This document shows, one piece after another, positions 8,724 through 17,390 of a stretch of DNA of 64,000 nt. This DNA is from SIAJ01 sp963773845 (GTDB lineage Bacteria; Planctomycetota; Planctomycetia; Gemmatales; Gemmataceae), in contig CAVZCU010000009.1 in assembly GCA_963773845.1 (NCBI GenBank), positions 930,001 through 994,000 of the forward strand. The letters run 5' to 3'. The position numbers were made by a program, and so were the translations under genes. The notes below the pieces were generated by a model. It saw only the letters and a list, made by a program, of their open reading frames with translations, made no database searches and had not been told where the DNA came from. The number at the start of each line of letters is the position of its first letter. Within the stretch, counting starts at the first letter, position 1.

Positions 8724-9542
8724 ATGTCCAGTGCGGTTCCCACGAAGCGTGCATTCCCAACGAATACGCTTCCCTCTCGCAAAGGCGTCGTCGACTGGCT
8801 GCGGCCATTCGCCACCACCAGCGTCGGCAAGAAGGCGACCACGGCAGTGACCGGCTTTTTGCTTACCGGCTTCGTGATTGTACATTTGATTGGCAACCTG
8901 CAAGTGCTGCCCGCGTTCGGTGGTCGCGAAGCGGTTAATGCCTACGCAAAGTTCCTCAAAGACCAGGGGCCCTTGCTGTGGGTCGCTCGCGGCGGGCTGT
9001 TGACGGTGTTTGTTGTCCACTTCGTCCTGGCTCTCACCCTTGCCTGGCGTTCGCGCCAGGCTCGCCCCGTGCCGTATCAACATCCGGGGACCATTCAGGC
9101 GAGTATCTCGTCGGTAACGATGCCGTGGACCGGGTTGGCAATTCTGGCGTTCGCGATCTTCCATCTGGCCCATTATACGTTCGGTTGGTTCGCGACGACG
9201 CGGGCGATCGACCCCACGACTGGCTCAATCGTGAGTGCGAACTATCTGTCGCTGGTCGATTCCTCAGGTCGGCATGATGTGTATTCGATGGTGGTCGCCG
9301 GCTTTCGAAATCCCATGATTTCGCTCTTATACATCATCGCCATGGGCTTCCTATACGTTCACCTGTCCCATGGGATCGGCAGCGTTTTCCAAACGCTTGG
9401 GCTGAATACTCCGCGAACGCAGCCATTCATTTCGTCGTTCTCACGAGTGCTGGCGATCTTGCTCGCGGGCGGGAATATCGCAATTGTCTTGTCAGTCTGG
9501 GCCGGATTGGTGCCGCAGGTGGAGACCTATGTTCGCCTGTAG
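8724..9542 (+). CDS. sdhC: Succinate dehydrogenase cytochrome b subunit
   Basis: This is the membrane anchor of succinate:quinone oxidoreductase, of the single large cytochrome b558 type found with Bacteroidetes/Bacillus-like enzymes. The 272 residues carry five hydrophobic helices, for example TAVTGFLLTGFVIVHLIGN, GGLLTVFVVHFVLALTLA and TGLAILAFAIFHLAHYTFGWF. Histidines in helices (VHLIGN, VHFV, FHLAHY, VHLSHG) are candidate ligands for two b haems. It anchors SdhA/SdhB and passes electrons to quinone. It is the first gene of sdhCAB; a 20-bp inverted repeat separates it from sdhA. No separate sdhD is needed in this type. Confidence 0.92.
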   Translation: MSSAVPTKRAFPTNTLPSRKGVVDWLRPFATTSVGKKATTAVTGFLLTGFVIVHLIGNLQVLPAFGGREAVNAYAKFLKDQGPLLWVARGGLLTVFVVHFVLALTLAWRSRQARPVPYQHPGTIQASISSVTMPWTGLAILAFAIFHLAHYTFGWFATTRAIDPTTGSIVSANYLSLVDSSGRHDVYSMVVAGFRNPMISLLYIIAMGFLYVHLSHGIGSVFQTLGLNTPRTQPFISSFSRVLAILLAGGNIAIVLSVWAGLVPQVETYVRL

Positions 9543-9543
9543 C

Positions 9544-9601
9544 CTGGATTCGCCAGAATTCAGGTCGCCGACGCTCTCAAGCTGAATTCTGGCGAATCCA
9601 G
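9544..9601. repeat. Perfect 20-bp inverted repeat between sdhC and sdhA
   Basis: The arm CTGGATTCGCCAGAATTCAG (9544-9563) pairs exactly with 9582-9601 across an 18-base loop. There is no U-run, so it does not look like a standard intrinsic terminator. It lies inside the sdh operon, two bases after the sdhC stop codon. Confidence 0.9.
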
Positions 9602-9621
9602 CTACGATTTGGGTCGCGTTC

Positions 9622-11541
9622 ATGTTGAAGCTCGAATCCCGAATTCCGTCTGGACCGTTGGAGCAGAAATGGACGAAGTTCCAGTTCGAGGCGAAACTCG
9701 TCAATCCGGCGAATAAGCGGAAGTATTCGGTCATCGTCGTCGGCACGGGACTGGCCGGTGCGGCAGCCGCCGCGACTTTGGCGGAACTCGGCTACAACGT
9801 GCATTCGTTCTGCTATCAGGACTCGCCGCGACGAGCCCACTCCATCGCAGCCCAGGGCGGAATTAACGCGGCCAAGAACTATCAGAACGATGGCGACAGC
9901 ATTGGCAGACTCTTTTACGACACAATCAAGGGGGGTGATTTCCGATCGCGCGAAGCGAACGTGCATCGACTGGCCGAGTGCTCGGTCAACATTATCGATC
10001 AATGCGTGGCCCAGGGCGTGCCCTTCGCCCGCGAATACGGTGGACTGCTCGCCAATCGCTCGTTCGGCGGCGCCCAAGTGTCGCGGACTTTCTACTGTCG
10101 CGGACAGACGGGACAGCAATTGCTGCTCGGGGCTTATCAAGCTCTTTGTCGTCAAATTGCCGCCGGCAAAGTGACCATACATCCGCGAACGGAGATGCTG
10201 GACCTGGTGGTAGTCGACAATCGGGCGCGCGGCATCGTCGTTCGCGATTTGGAGTCGGGTCGAATCGAATCGTTTTCCGCGGATGCAGTGCTGTTGGCGA
10301 CCGGGGGGTACGCGAACGCGTATTTCCTGTCGACCAATGCGGTCGGCTGCAACGTGACCGCGACCTATCGCGCTTATAAGCGCGGAGCGACGTTCGCCAA
10401 TCCGTGCTATACGCAGATTCATCCGACCTGCATTCCTGTTTCCGGTGAGCACCAGTCCAAACTCACCCTGATGAGTGAGTCGCTTCGCAACGACGGTCGG
10501 GTTTGGGTTCCCAAATCTCCGACGGATGTGAAAAAGCACCCGAATGAAATCAAAGAAGACGATCGCGACTATTATCTCGAACGGATTTATCCGAGTTTCG
10601 GCAATCTGGCCCCACGCGATGTGGCCAGTCGTGCGGCCAAGCGCGTCTGCGACGAAGGCCGCGGCGTCGGGCCGGGCGGCCGGGGCGTTTATCTCGATTT
10701 CGCGAACGCCATCCAACGCGACGGCCAAGCACGCATACAAGATAAATACGGCAACCTGTTCGACATGTATGAGCGCATCACCGGTGAGGACGCCTACAGG
10801 CAACCGATGCGAATCTACCCGGCTCTGCACTACACCATGGGCGGCCTTTGGGTGGATTACACGTTGATGTCAAACGTGGAAGGGCTTTTCGTTCTGGGTG
10901 AAGCCAACTTCAGCGACCACGGGGCCAATCGACTCGGGGCCTCCGCGCTCATGCAAGGTCTGGCAGACGGCTACTTCGTCATTCCGTATACGCTGGGGAA
11001 CTACTTTGGAAGCGCGAAGAAAGAGGTGTTGCCGACGGACCATCCCGAGTTTCGGCGATGCGAAGATGAAATTCACGGTCGAATCAAAAGATTATTAACC
11101 ATTCGCGGCAAAAAGACGGCGGTGGAATTGCACCGCGACCTTGGCAAAGTGTTATGGGAAAATGTCGGCATGACGCGCAATCGCCACGGATTGGAAACTG
11201 CCATCGAGCGCATTCGCGAATTGCGCCAGGAATTCTGGGAAAGCGTCAACGTGCCCGGAACCGACGCCGATCTCAACTCCGCTCTCGAACGTGCGGGTCG
11301 AGTGGCCGACTTCATGGAGTTCGGAGAACTGCTCGCGATGGATGCCCTGGCGCGCGAGGAATCGTGCGGCGGCCACTTTCGCGAGGAATATCAAACCCCC
11401 GACGGTGAAGCCAAGCGCGACGATGATCACTTCGGCCACGTCGCGGCCTGGGAATACGCCGGACCCGATCGTGAGCCCATCCGCCACGTCGAGCCATTGA
11501 CCTGGCAAGTCGTCCACCCGACGGTGCGGAGCTACAAGTGA
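9622..11541 (+). CDS. sdhA: Succinate dehydrogenase/fumarate reductase flavoprotein subunit
   Basis: This 639-residue catalytic subunit oxidises succinate to fumarate with covalently bound FAD, linking the TCA cycle to the quinone pool. The N-terminal dinucleotide fold is IVVGTGLAGAAAAATLAELG. The covalent-FAD histidine is in RRAHSIAAQGGINAAK. The substrate region includes HPTCIPVSGEHQS and RIYPALHYTMGGLWVDY, and the second FAD contact is GLFVLGEANFSDHGANRLGASA. The C-terminal helical domain (LHRDLGKVLWENVGM) is intact. Length and domain order fit the non-proteobacterial SdhA paired with one-subunit SdhC. The start ATG is at 9622. Confidence 0.95.
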   Translation: MLKLESRIPSGPLEQKWTKFQFEAKLVNPANKRKYSVIVVGTGLAGAAAAATLAELGYNVHSFCYQDSPRRAHSIAAQGGINAAKNYQNDGDSIGRLFYDTIKGGDFRSREANVHRLAECSVNIIDQCVAQGVPFAREYGGLLANRSFGGAQVSRTFYCRGQTGQQLLLGAYQALCRQIAAGKVTIHPRTEMLDLVVVDNRARGIVVRDLESGRIESFSADAVLLATGGYANAYFLSTNAVGCNVTATYRAYKRGATFANPCYTQIHPTCIPVSGEHQSKLTLMSESLRNDGRVWVPKSPTDVKKHPNEIKEDDRDYYLERIYPSFGNLAPRDVASRAAKRVCDEGRGVGPGGRGVYLDFANAIQRDGQARIQDKYGNLFDMYERITGEDAYRQPMRIYPALHYTMGGLWVDYTLMSNVEGLFVLGEANFSDHGANRLGASALMQGLADGYFVIPYTLGNYFGSAKKEVLPTDHPEFRRCEDEIHGRIKRLLTIRGKKTAVELHRDLGKVLWENVGMTRNRHGLETAIERIRELRQEFWESVNVPGTDADLNSALERAGRVADFMEFGELLAMDALAREESCGGHFREEYQTPDGEAKRDDDHFGHVAAWEYAGPDREPIRHVEPLTWQVVHPTVRSYK

Positions 11542-11559
11542 AATCCGACGTCAGAAGTC

Positions 11560-11693
11560 AGACATCAGACATCAGACATCAGACATCGGACATTAGAAAC
11601 CAGTGGTCGGATGTTTAAGACCATATCGCTGACTTCTGACCTCTGGCCTCTGGTTTCTAATGTCCGATGTCTGATGTCTGATGTCTGATGTCT
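11560..11693. repeat. Perfect 44-bp inverted repeat built of 10-base units, between sdhA and sdhB
   Basis: The left arm 11560-11603 (units of the form CAGACAT repeated, then CGGACATTAGAAACCAG) pairs without mismatch with 11650-11693 across a 46-base loop. Shorter copies (GTCAGAAGTCA, TGACCTCTGACCTCTG) extend the structure on both sides. An RNA copy would form a very stable stem between two co-transcribed subunit genes. Confidence 0.95.
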
Positions 11694-11749
11694 GATGTCT
11701 AATGTCTGACCTCTGACCTCTGACTGCCGACCTCTGGCCCGAGAGCCCT

Positions 11750-12535
11750 ATGAAACTGACCCTCCACATTTGGCGACAGAAAGACCGGAATGATACCGGA
11801 CGTATGGAAAAATACCCGGTCGACGATGTGTCGCCGGACATGTCGTTCCTGGAAATGCTGGATGTCGTTAATGAAGGCCTGATCAAACAGGGCCAGGATC
11901 CCATTGCGTTCGACAACGATTGCCGCGAAGGCATTTGCGGTTCGTGCGCCATGATGATCAACGGCATGCCGCACGGTCCGGAGCGAGGCACCACCGTCTG
12001 TCAATTGCACATGCGGAAGTTTCGCGACGGCGAACATATCTACGTGGAACCCTGGCGGGCACGAGCGTTTCCAGTTGTAAAGGATTTGGTCACCGAGCGA
12101 CACGCGTTTGACCGCATCATTCAGGCCGGCGGGTTCGTATCGGTAAGCACCGGCGGAACGCCGGACGGCAACGCGATTCCCGTTCCGCGAGAGAGCCAGG
12201 AGCGGGCGATGGACGCCGCCGCGTGCATTGGTTGCGGCGCCTGCGTGGCAGCATGTAAGAACGCGTCGGCCATGTTATTCGTTGCCGCCAAGGTATCCCA
12301 CCTGGGCAGCCTTCCGCAGGGACAGGCCGAGCGCCGGGATCGGGCGCTGGCCATGATTGCCCAGCACGACCGAGAAGGCTTCGGCCATTGCACCAACCAG
12401 TACGAATGCGAGGCGGCCTGTCCGAAGTCGATTAGGGTTCGATTCATCGCCCAGTTGAATCGCGACTACATTGGCGGGACGCTGCGAATGGTCAACCGTC
12501 GTGAATCGGGCGCAAGCGACGCGACCGGCGGCTAA
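11750..12535 (+). CDS. sdhB: Succinate dehydrogenase iron-sulfur subunit
   Basis: This 261-residue electron-transfer subunit carries three clusters. The plant-type [2Fe-2S] ligands are in CREGICGSCAMMING plus the later CQLHM cysteine. The [4Fe-4S] and [3Fe-4S] ligands are in CIGCGACVAACKNASA and in CTNQYECEAACPKSIRV. It relays electrons from the SdhA flavin to SdhC haems and quinone. The gene follows sdhA after a long hairpin-forming spacer, which may alter subunit stoichiometry or mRNA processing. The ATG at 11750 is preceded by GAGAG at short spacing. Confidence 0.95.
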   Translation: MKLTLHIWRQKDRNDTGRMEKYPVDDVSPDMSFLEMLDVVNEGLIKQGQDPIAFDNDCREGICGSCAMMINGMPHGPERGTTVCQLHMRKFRDGEHIYVEPWRARAFPVVKDLVTERHAFDRIIQAGGFVSVSTGGTPDGNAIPVPRESQERAMDAAACIGCGACVAACKNASAMLFVAAKVSHLGSLPQGQAERRDRALAMIAQHDREGFGHCTNQYECEAACPKSIRVRFIAQLNRDYIGGTLRMVNRRESGASDATGG

Positions 12536-12573
12536 GCGATTGAGAGGATGGACCAGGGCCGCGATACCGACGA

Positions 12574-13161
12574 TCAACCGGATGGCGTGAATGTTGTGTA
12601 TGCGGGATCTCCCGCTGCCCCATCCCCGTCGGTCACTTCGGCCGTGACAATATTGTCGCTCGGACCTGACACGGTCGTCGTCACGGAAAATGTGCCGTCG
12701 CTTTGGACGGTTGCCGACAAATCGATCCCCGTTCCGGAAATGCGAACGACGTATCCTGCGACCGGCTGATCGTCAGTCACTTTGCCTACAAATGTGACCT
12801 GGCCATTCGGGCCAATAACTGCTCGAAAATCGGTGACTGCCGGGGCATGGTTGGCAAATGCGGCGATGACTTGCATCTGAGCTGTCAGGGCTACATTGAC
12901 CCCTGGCGAGATGTAGGCGGGGATTTCGCGAGAACCGAGTACATCCGCGGCGAGTCGAACCGAGCGAATCGATGGTTGCCGGCAATGCCTGAAGCGCGAC
13001 CAACGAGACATGGGATGGACTCCACTTCTGGTTGGGCTGCTACAGAGCGACTGTAATCCTTTCGGCGTATGTCTTGCAGACCAAATGTGCGGGTCGATCG
13101 GTAAATGCCGGCGGCGCCACTCCGTCTGTAACGCCTGTAGCGATTGCGCGAGGTTATGCAA
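12574..13161 (-). CDS. Ig-like/cadherin-like domain remnant, hypothetical
   Basis: Only the C-terminal ~125 residues look like a folded protein: VRLAADVLGSREIPAYISPGV, then APAVTDFRAVIGPNGQVTFVGKVTDDQPV and a threonine/valine-rich end. This pattern resembles the last Ig-like repeat of large planctomycete surface proteins. The N-terminal ~65 residues are basic and cysteine-rich with no sign of a domain or export signal, so the reading frame probably entered from another frame. I regard it as the tail of a broken surface protein. The true start cannot be assigned. Confidence 0.4.
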   Translation of the reverse strand: MHNLAQSLQALQTEWRRRHLPIDPHIWSARHTPKGLQSLCSSPTRSGVHPMSRWSRFRHCRQPSIRSVRLAADVLGSREIPAYISPGVNVALTAQMQVIAAFANHAPAVTDFRAVIGPNGQVTFVGKVTDDQPVAGYVVRISGTGIDLSATVQSDGTFSVTTTVSGPSDNIVTAEVTDGDGAAGDPAYTTFTPSG

Positions 13162-13377
13162 GTCTTCTCGGGGAATCGGTCCTTTCGTGAATGCGGGTTG
13201 GATCGCTAGTCAGCTGCATACGGTCCAACTGAACAACCCGCATACCCGATTCCACCCGCCCCAAGACATAATCGTAGCGAGTGGAACCAATGGAAAACCT
13301 CGGATGACCGGCACGGCCGCGACGATGCTACTCGCGTGTTCGGGAGATTCGCGTTTGGCCTGTCTCGGAGGGTAGGG

Positions 13378-13821
13378 ATGTCTCGCTTCTTTCTTTCGGC
13401 AGCCGTACTGGCGCTCTTAATTCCCACGGTCTCCCTGGCGGACGGGAAGACCACTTCGCGTCGGCCGGCCGCCGATATATTGCCCGTGAGCAGCTATGCG
13501 GAAAACAAACCGGCATCGCACGCCTGTAAGACATGTGGCGGCAGCGCCACGGACCCGATTTATCCCGCCTGGATGAATCATGGATCGCTCGGGCTTCACT
13601 CCAATGGCCACGGCGCGTTCGGCGATGAATTGCGCTATCAGCTCTTGTGGGACTATCACGAATGCGCACCGGACGGCTGCATCAAGCCGATCGGATGCGG
13701 CAATTTCTGGACGGAATGCAAGTTCATTTTCGGAAGCTGCCGGCAGTTTCACGGGACGGCCGAGTCGACCGTCGGCCACCACCGCAACACTCAAGACCGA
13801 TTTGCCACGCCCTATCGCTAG
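13378..13821 (+). CDS. Small secreted protein, unknown
   Basis: This 147-residue protein has a signal peptide (MSRFFLSAAVLALLIPTVSLA). The mature part is rich in cysteine (CKTCGG, CAPDGC, CGNFWTECKFIFGSC) and aromatic residues, with GSLGLHSNGHGAFGDELRY in the middle. The even number of cysteines suggests disulfides or metal binding outside the cytoplasm. The family is not recognised; similar short secreted proteins are frequent in Gemmata relatives. The ATG at 13378 is preceded by GGAGGGTAGGG, a strong ribosome site, which decides the start. Confidence 0.75.
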   Translation: MSRFFLSAAVLALLIPTVSLADGKTTSRRPAADILPVSSYAENKPASHACKTCGGSATDPIYPAWMNHGSLGLHSNGHGAFGDELRYQLLWDYHECAPDGCIKPIGCGNFWTECKFIFGSCRQFHGTAESTVGHHRNTQDRFATPYR

Positions 13822-14048
13822 AGATCCGGCAGCTTTGCCTCGCGGAGGAAGTAACGGAAATTACCAGACTGCCAACCCAGCCGGGCCAATAGCGGAAGTC
13901 TGGCGACCAGCCCTTTCAACATGGCGACCATGCGAGCCTGGCAAGCTGGGGAGGCGGCCGCTCGGAAAAACAGGCAGTCTCCGAGCTCTGGTTCGGTTTA
14001 TCAGCCCGCCCCCGGGCTCATAGTTACACACAAGGCTTTCTGGTCTTT

Positions 14049-14146
14049 AGTCCCGTTTACGGGACTTGCCGCAGCGCGGTTTAGGCCCGGCGTTCACGCC
14101 GGGTTACTCGGCCCGTACCATGAACCCAGTCCCGTTTACGGGGCTT
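14049..14146. repeat. Three REP-like palindromes upstream of the RAYT gene
   Basis: AGTCCCGTTTACGGGACT (14049-14066), CCCGGCGTTCACGCCGGG (14086-14103) and CAGTCCCGTTTACGGGGCTT (14127-14146) are short hairpins with GTTTAC or GTTCAC tips. The same type reappears downstream of the transposase gene. Confidence 0.8.
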
Positions 14147-14185
14147 CTCGCTGTTCGGCTTCAGCCACCAATTGCTGAGCTTCCA

Positions 14186-14641
14186 GTGTTGCGCAACTAC
14201 TACTCCGAAATCAATCTTCATCTCACTTGGCACACCAAGGCGAGCACTCCCTTGCTTCTTCCAAAGGTGGAAGCCATTGTCCATCCCTACATCCGAGGTC
14301 GGTGCATCAACACTCCCGGCGTATACATTCACGAGATTGGCGGCATCGAGACTCACGTGCATCTGGCGATCAGCATTGCTCCGACCGTTCTGATCAGCGA
14401 ATTCGTTGGTCAATTGAAAGGGGCATCGGCCCACGAGGCAAATCAGAAACTGGGGCACAAGGCGTTGGAATGGCAGACCGGATATGGCGTCGTCAGTTTT
14501 GGAACGCGCGACCTGCCATGGGTCGTCGAATACATTCGCAATCAGCGTGAGCGACATGCGCAGGGACGGATTGAGGATCGACTCGCGCGGATCACGGCAA
14601 TGGAATCCGCGGCTGAAGCCGAACCGCGAGAAGCCCCGTAA
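14186..14641 (+). CDS. REP-associated tyrosine transposase (Y1 transposase, RAYT/IS200-like)
   Basis: This is a single-domain HUH nuclease that nicks and rejoins hairpin-marked single-stranded DNA. The core starts YYSEINLHLTWHTK. The HUH metal site is ETHVHLAI and the catalytic tyrosine is probably in WVVEYIRNQRERHA near the C-terminus, the usual Y1 layout. The neighbours are REP-like palindromes on both sides, and the stop codon TAA lies inside one (CCCCGTAAACGGGG), which supports a RAYT rather than an autonomous insertion sequence. I chose the GTG at 14186 just before the domain. An ATG at 14120 is in frame but would read through a palindrome. Confidence 0.75.
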   Translation: MLRNYYSEINLHLTWHTKASTPLLLPKVEAIVHPYIRGRCINTPGVYIHEIGGIETHVHLAISIAPTVLISEFVGQLKGASAHEANQKLGHKALEWQTGYGVVSFGTRDLPWVVEYIRNQRERHAQGRIEDRLARITAMESAAEAEPREAP

Positions 14642-14733
14642 ACGGGGCTCCCCGGGGTCTCGTTGCGTTCCGACTACCCGTCCTAAAGGACGGGCCTACA
14701 CCGCTGCGCGGCCAAGCCCCGTGAACGGGGCTT
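14632..14733. repeat. REP-like palindromes downstream of the RAYT gene
   Basis: AGCCCCGTAAACGGGGCT (from 14632), CCCGTCCTAAAGGACGGG (14677-14694) and AGCCCCGTGAACGGGGCTT (14715-14733) match the upstream set in stem size and GTAAAC/GTGAAC tips. A further small stem, ACCCCTATTTTCATAGGGGT, lies near 14800. Confidence 0.8.
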
Positions 14734-14882
14734 ACACCGGAATGCAGACGTGTTTAACGATGATCGCCGGGGGAGCATCCCAGGCACCGCAACCAGGATA
14801 CCCCTATTTTCATAGGGGTTCCGCCATGATGAAAGTGCTGCGCGCGACTTCCGCGACACCAATGTTGACGCCTAGCGGAATC

Positions 14883-15287
14883 TCAGACTTCCTCGTCCGC
14901 CGTCTCCGCCAGGACGTCCTCGGCGACCCAGATGGGCACCTTGGCGGTGACGGCCACCGCGATCGCGTCGCTGGGGCGGCAGTCGATTTCCGTCAGCTCG
15001 CCGTCCTTGCGAATCCGGAGCTTGGCGAAATAAGTGTGGTCCTGCAAATCGCTAATGACAATGTCTTGAAGCTCGCCGCCTAACTGTTCAACTGCGGACA
15101 CGATGAGATCGTGGGTGAGCGGCCGCGGGGGTACGATGTTCTTGACTCGGCGGTCGATGCTCGTGGCCTCGAAAATCCCGATGACAATGGGAAAGCTTCG
15201 CTCGCCATCCACTTCACGCAGGACAATGATCTGCTGCTCGTGGACTTCCGAGATAATGATCCGCTTAAGCTCCATCTGAACGGGCAC
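14883..15287 (-). CDS. Bifunctional nuclease (BFN/DUF151) family protein
   Basis: The protein of about 134 residues starts VPVQMELKRIIISEVHEQQIIVLREVDGERSFPIVIG, the standard opening of DUF151 proteins. These have been described as nucleases with activity on DNA and RNA in plants and occur widely in bacteria. Other conserved blocks are RPLTHDLIVSAVEQLGGELQDIVISDL, TYFAKL and the acidic EIDCRPSDAIAVAV. It is cytoplasmic with no membrane segment. I use the GTG at 15287 because ACGAGG precedes it by seven bases; the frame also opens upstream at 15350. It is divergent from the phosphatase gene. Confidence 0.85.
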   Translation of the reverse strand: MPVQMELKRIIISEVHEQQIIVLREVDGERSFPIVIGIFEATSIDRRVKNIVPPRPLTHDLIVSAVEQLGGELQDIVISDLQDHTYFAKLRIRKDGELTEIDCRPSDAIAVAVTAKVPIWVAEDVLAETADEEV

Positions 15288-15468
15288 GGTGAAACCTCGT
15301 GAGAATGAACCGACGGCCCTGACCGCGATTATAGCCGGTGACTTCACCACCGGGCAATACGCTGCGCGGATCGTGCTCGGATCGGAAGTTCCTGTAATCG
15401 CCGCGACCGCTACTGCCGAATCGCGCGAAGCGATTTACAATGCGTGGAATGTGTCGAGGAGACGGCGA

Positions 15469-16638
15469 ATGTCCTCAGCAGTGCAATCGCGAATCCTGCT
15501 CGTCGGCGAGCCGGTCCCGGCCGAGACCCGGTCGGCTCTGGAGGCCGCCGGATTCGCCATCTCACCGACCGGCCTGGCAGGCATTGATCCCGCCGAGGTT
15601 GCTCGTTCCCAGGCAGTCCTGATTGCCGTCAGCGCCAAGGTCCTGGCGACCGCGCAAGCTCTTTGTCGCCGTTGGCGCATCGAACTGGGCGAACAATATG
15701 TGCCGATCATTTGGCTGACTGAGGACGATGTGTCCGCGTCGGCCGGGCTGGACTCGGGCGCCGACGTGGTTCTGCATCAAACGATCCCGCCGGGCCAAAT
15801 CGTCTCGCAGGTCAAGGCCCTCCTGCGCGTGCAACATTTGCACGGACGACTGGCGAGCCGGGCAGCGGAAGCGCAGAATCTCAACCAGCGACTTCAACAA
15901 GCCTATCAACAGATTGACGGCGACTCGGAGCTGACCCGCCGAATTCACCGCGGCTTCCTGCCGCGCACGTTGCCGGAAGTGGGCCAATTCAAGTTTGCGG
16001 TATGCTACCGCCCCCGCAGTCGTATCGGCGGCGACTTCTACGATGTGATGCGGTTGGATGAAGACCACATTGGCATGTATGTCGCCGACGCAATGGGCCG
16101 CGGGCTGCCGGCTAGCAGTCTGCTCAGCATTTTTGTCAAGAAGAGTCTGACGACCAAGGAAATTCTGGGCCGCTCGTATCGACTCGTGCCGCCGGGCGAA
16201 GTGCTCGATCGGCTCAACCGAGAGCTGCTCAACCTGAGTCTGCCCGAGCCGCCCTTCGTCACCATGGTCTACGCGCAGATCAATTGCCGGGATGGCTCGC
16301 TGACATTTGCCCGCGCGGCTCATCCGCATCCGCTCCATGTGCCGGCCAATGGCGAGCCGGCCTATTGGCACGCGGCCGGCACGCTGCTGGGCGTCTTCGA
16401 ATCGGAGTTCCCGCTGCAGCAAAATCATCTGAGCCCGGGCGACAAGCTCATTCTGTTCTCCGATGGCGTCCATCCGCCAATGACCGGCCCCGGCTCGCTG
16501 CACGATCCGCTCGTGGAGGCGGCGAAGCGCCACCGTGGGCTGTCTGTGCATCCCTTCACGGACTCAGTCGCCCGCGATCTATTGGAAGAGTCGCGGCATC
16601 CGGAGGATTTCACGCTGCTGGTGGCGGAGTATCAATAG
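15469..16638 (+). CDS. Receiver-like/SpoIIE PP2C-type serine phosphatase
   Basis: This 389-residue cytoplasmic signalling protein has two parts. Residues ~7-125 form a receiver-like domain (SRILLVGEPV...YVPIIWLTEDDVSASAGLDSGADVVLHQTI), apparently without a classical phospho-acceptor aspartate. A short helical linker follows, then a SpoIIE/RsbU phosphatase domain with IGGDFYDVMRLDEDHIGMYVADAMGRG and LILFSDGVHPP carrying the metal-binding aspartates. Such proteins dephosphorylate anti-sigma-factor antagonists in partner-switching pathways. No antagonist or anti-sigma gene lies beside it. GAGGAG before the ATG at 15469 decides the start; longer upstream frames lack domain character. Confidence 0.85.
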   Translation: MSSAVQSRILLVGEPVPAETRSALEAAGFAISPTGLAGIDPAEVARSQAVLIAVSAKVLATAQALCRRWRIELGEQYVPIIWLTEDDVSASAGLDSGADVVLHQTIPPGQIVSQVKALLRVQHLHGRLASRAAEAQNLNQRLQQAYQQIDGDSELTRRIHRGFLPRTLPEVGQFKFAVCYRPRSRIGGDFYDVMRLDEDHIGMYVADAMGRGLPASSLLSIFVKKSLTTKEILGRSYRLVPPGEVLDRLNRELLNLSLPEPPFVTMVYAQINCRDGSLTFARAAHPHPLHVPANGEPAYWHAAGTLLGVFESEFPLQQNHLSPGDKLILFSDGVHPPMTGPGSLHDPLVEAAKRHRGLSVHPFTDSVARDLLEESRHPEDFTLLVAEYQ

Positions 16639-16671
16639 TATCGAGCGTTCGCTCCGCCGATGGAGAGAGTC

Positions 16672-17390
16672 ATGCAGATCCGCATCCTGATCGCGGGGCT
16701 GACGATCCTCTTGACCACGGAGAGCATCGCCCGGGCCGGAATGCCATCGCCGCTACCGGTCGAGCCGGCGCGGTATTGCGCCTGAACGACTCCGCCATGT
16801 TTCGATTCCAGGCGATTTCCTTCTTTCTGCTCGCGTTCCTGTTGTCCGCATTGGTCGTCAAATTGCTGTGGAATGGACTTCGTCGGGATTTCCCCAATTT
16901 GCCAAGACTGTCCTACGGACGTGCAGTTGCGGGCGTTTTCTTGTGGGGCTTGTTATTCATTATCGTCTTGACGATGATCTCCGGAGCCCGTGAACTCATG
17001 ACCCCTGGGGCCTGGAGAAAACAAGGATTTACGTACAAGCTCGCCGACAATTCGACGCCGATTGGCAATCAGGACGGCGAAGCCATTCGTCGGCAACACT
17101 TCGAACTACTTCGAACGGCGCTATGGCAATTCGCCGCCACGCACAACGGCCGGTTTCCAACGACTGACGAGATCACCGCCATCCCGCGAAATCAATGGGA
17201 GATCCCGGACACCGGTGGATTGCGGTATCTTTACGTGCCCGGCCGCTCGGCAGGGCACTTGCCCGAACTACTCGTCTATGAACCTGAAATAGACACAAAC
17301 GGTCGGTTCGTACTCGAGACGAACGGGGACATTCGCATGATGTCGACGACGGAACTTCGATCCAAAGCAGCGTCGGAGAAGAAACCGTGA
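16672..17390 (+). CDS. Membrane protein with signal peptide, frameshifted near its N-terminus
   Basis: The first segment, MQIRILIAGLTILLTTESIARAG followed by MPSPLPVEPAR, is a signal peptide in one frame. Near 16772 the frame changes to LRLNDSAMFRFQAISFFLLAFLLSALVVKLLWNGL, a transmembrane helix, then FPNLPRLSYGRAVAGVFLWGLLFIIVLTMISGARELMTPGAWRKQG, a second helix, and a soluble C-terminal part. I join the two because the pieces fit end to end and planctomycete proteins of this layout are familiar to me. The function is unknown. The stop overlaps the GTG of the following gene (17387), so the pair is probably translationally coupled. Confidence 0.6.

Noticed and set aside
11541..11749. CRISPR array in the periodic CAGACAT repeats
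   Set aside because: The units are 10 bases with no spacers and are arranged as an inverted repeat; there are no cas genes nearby.
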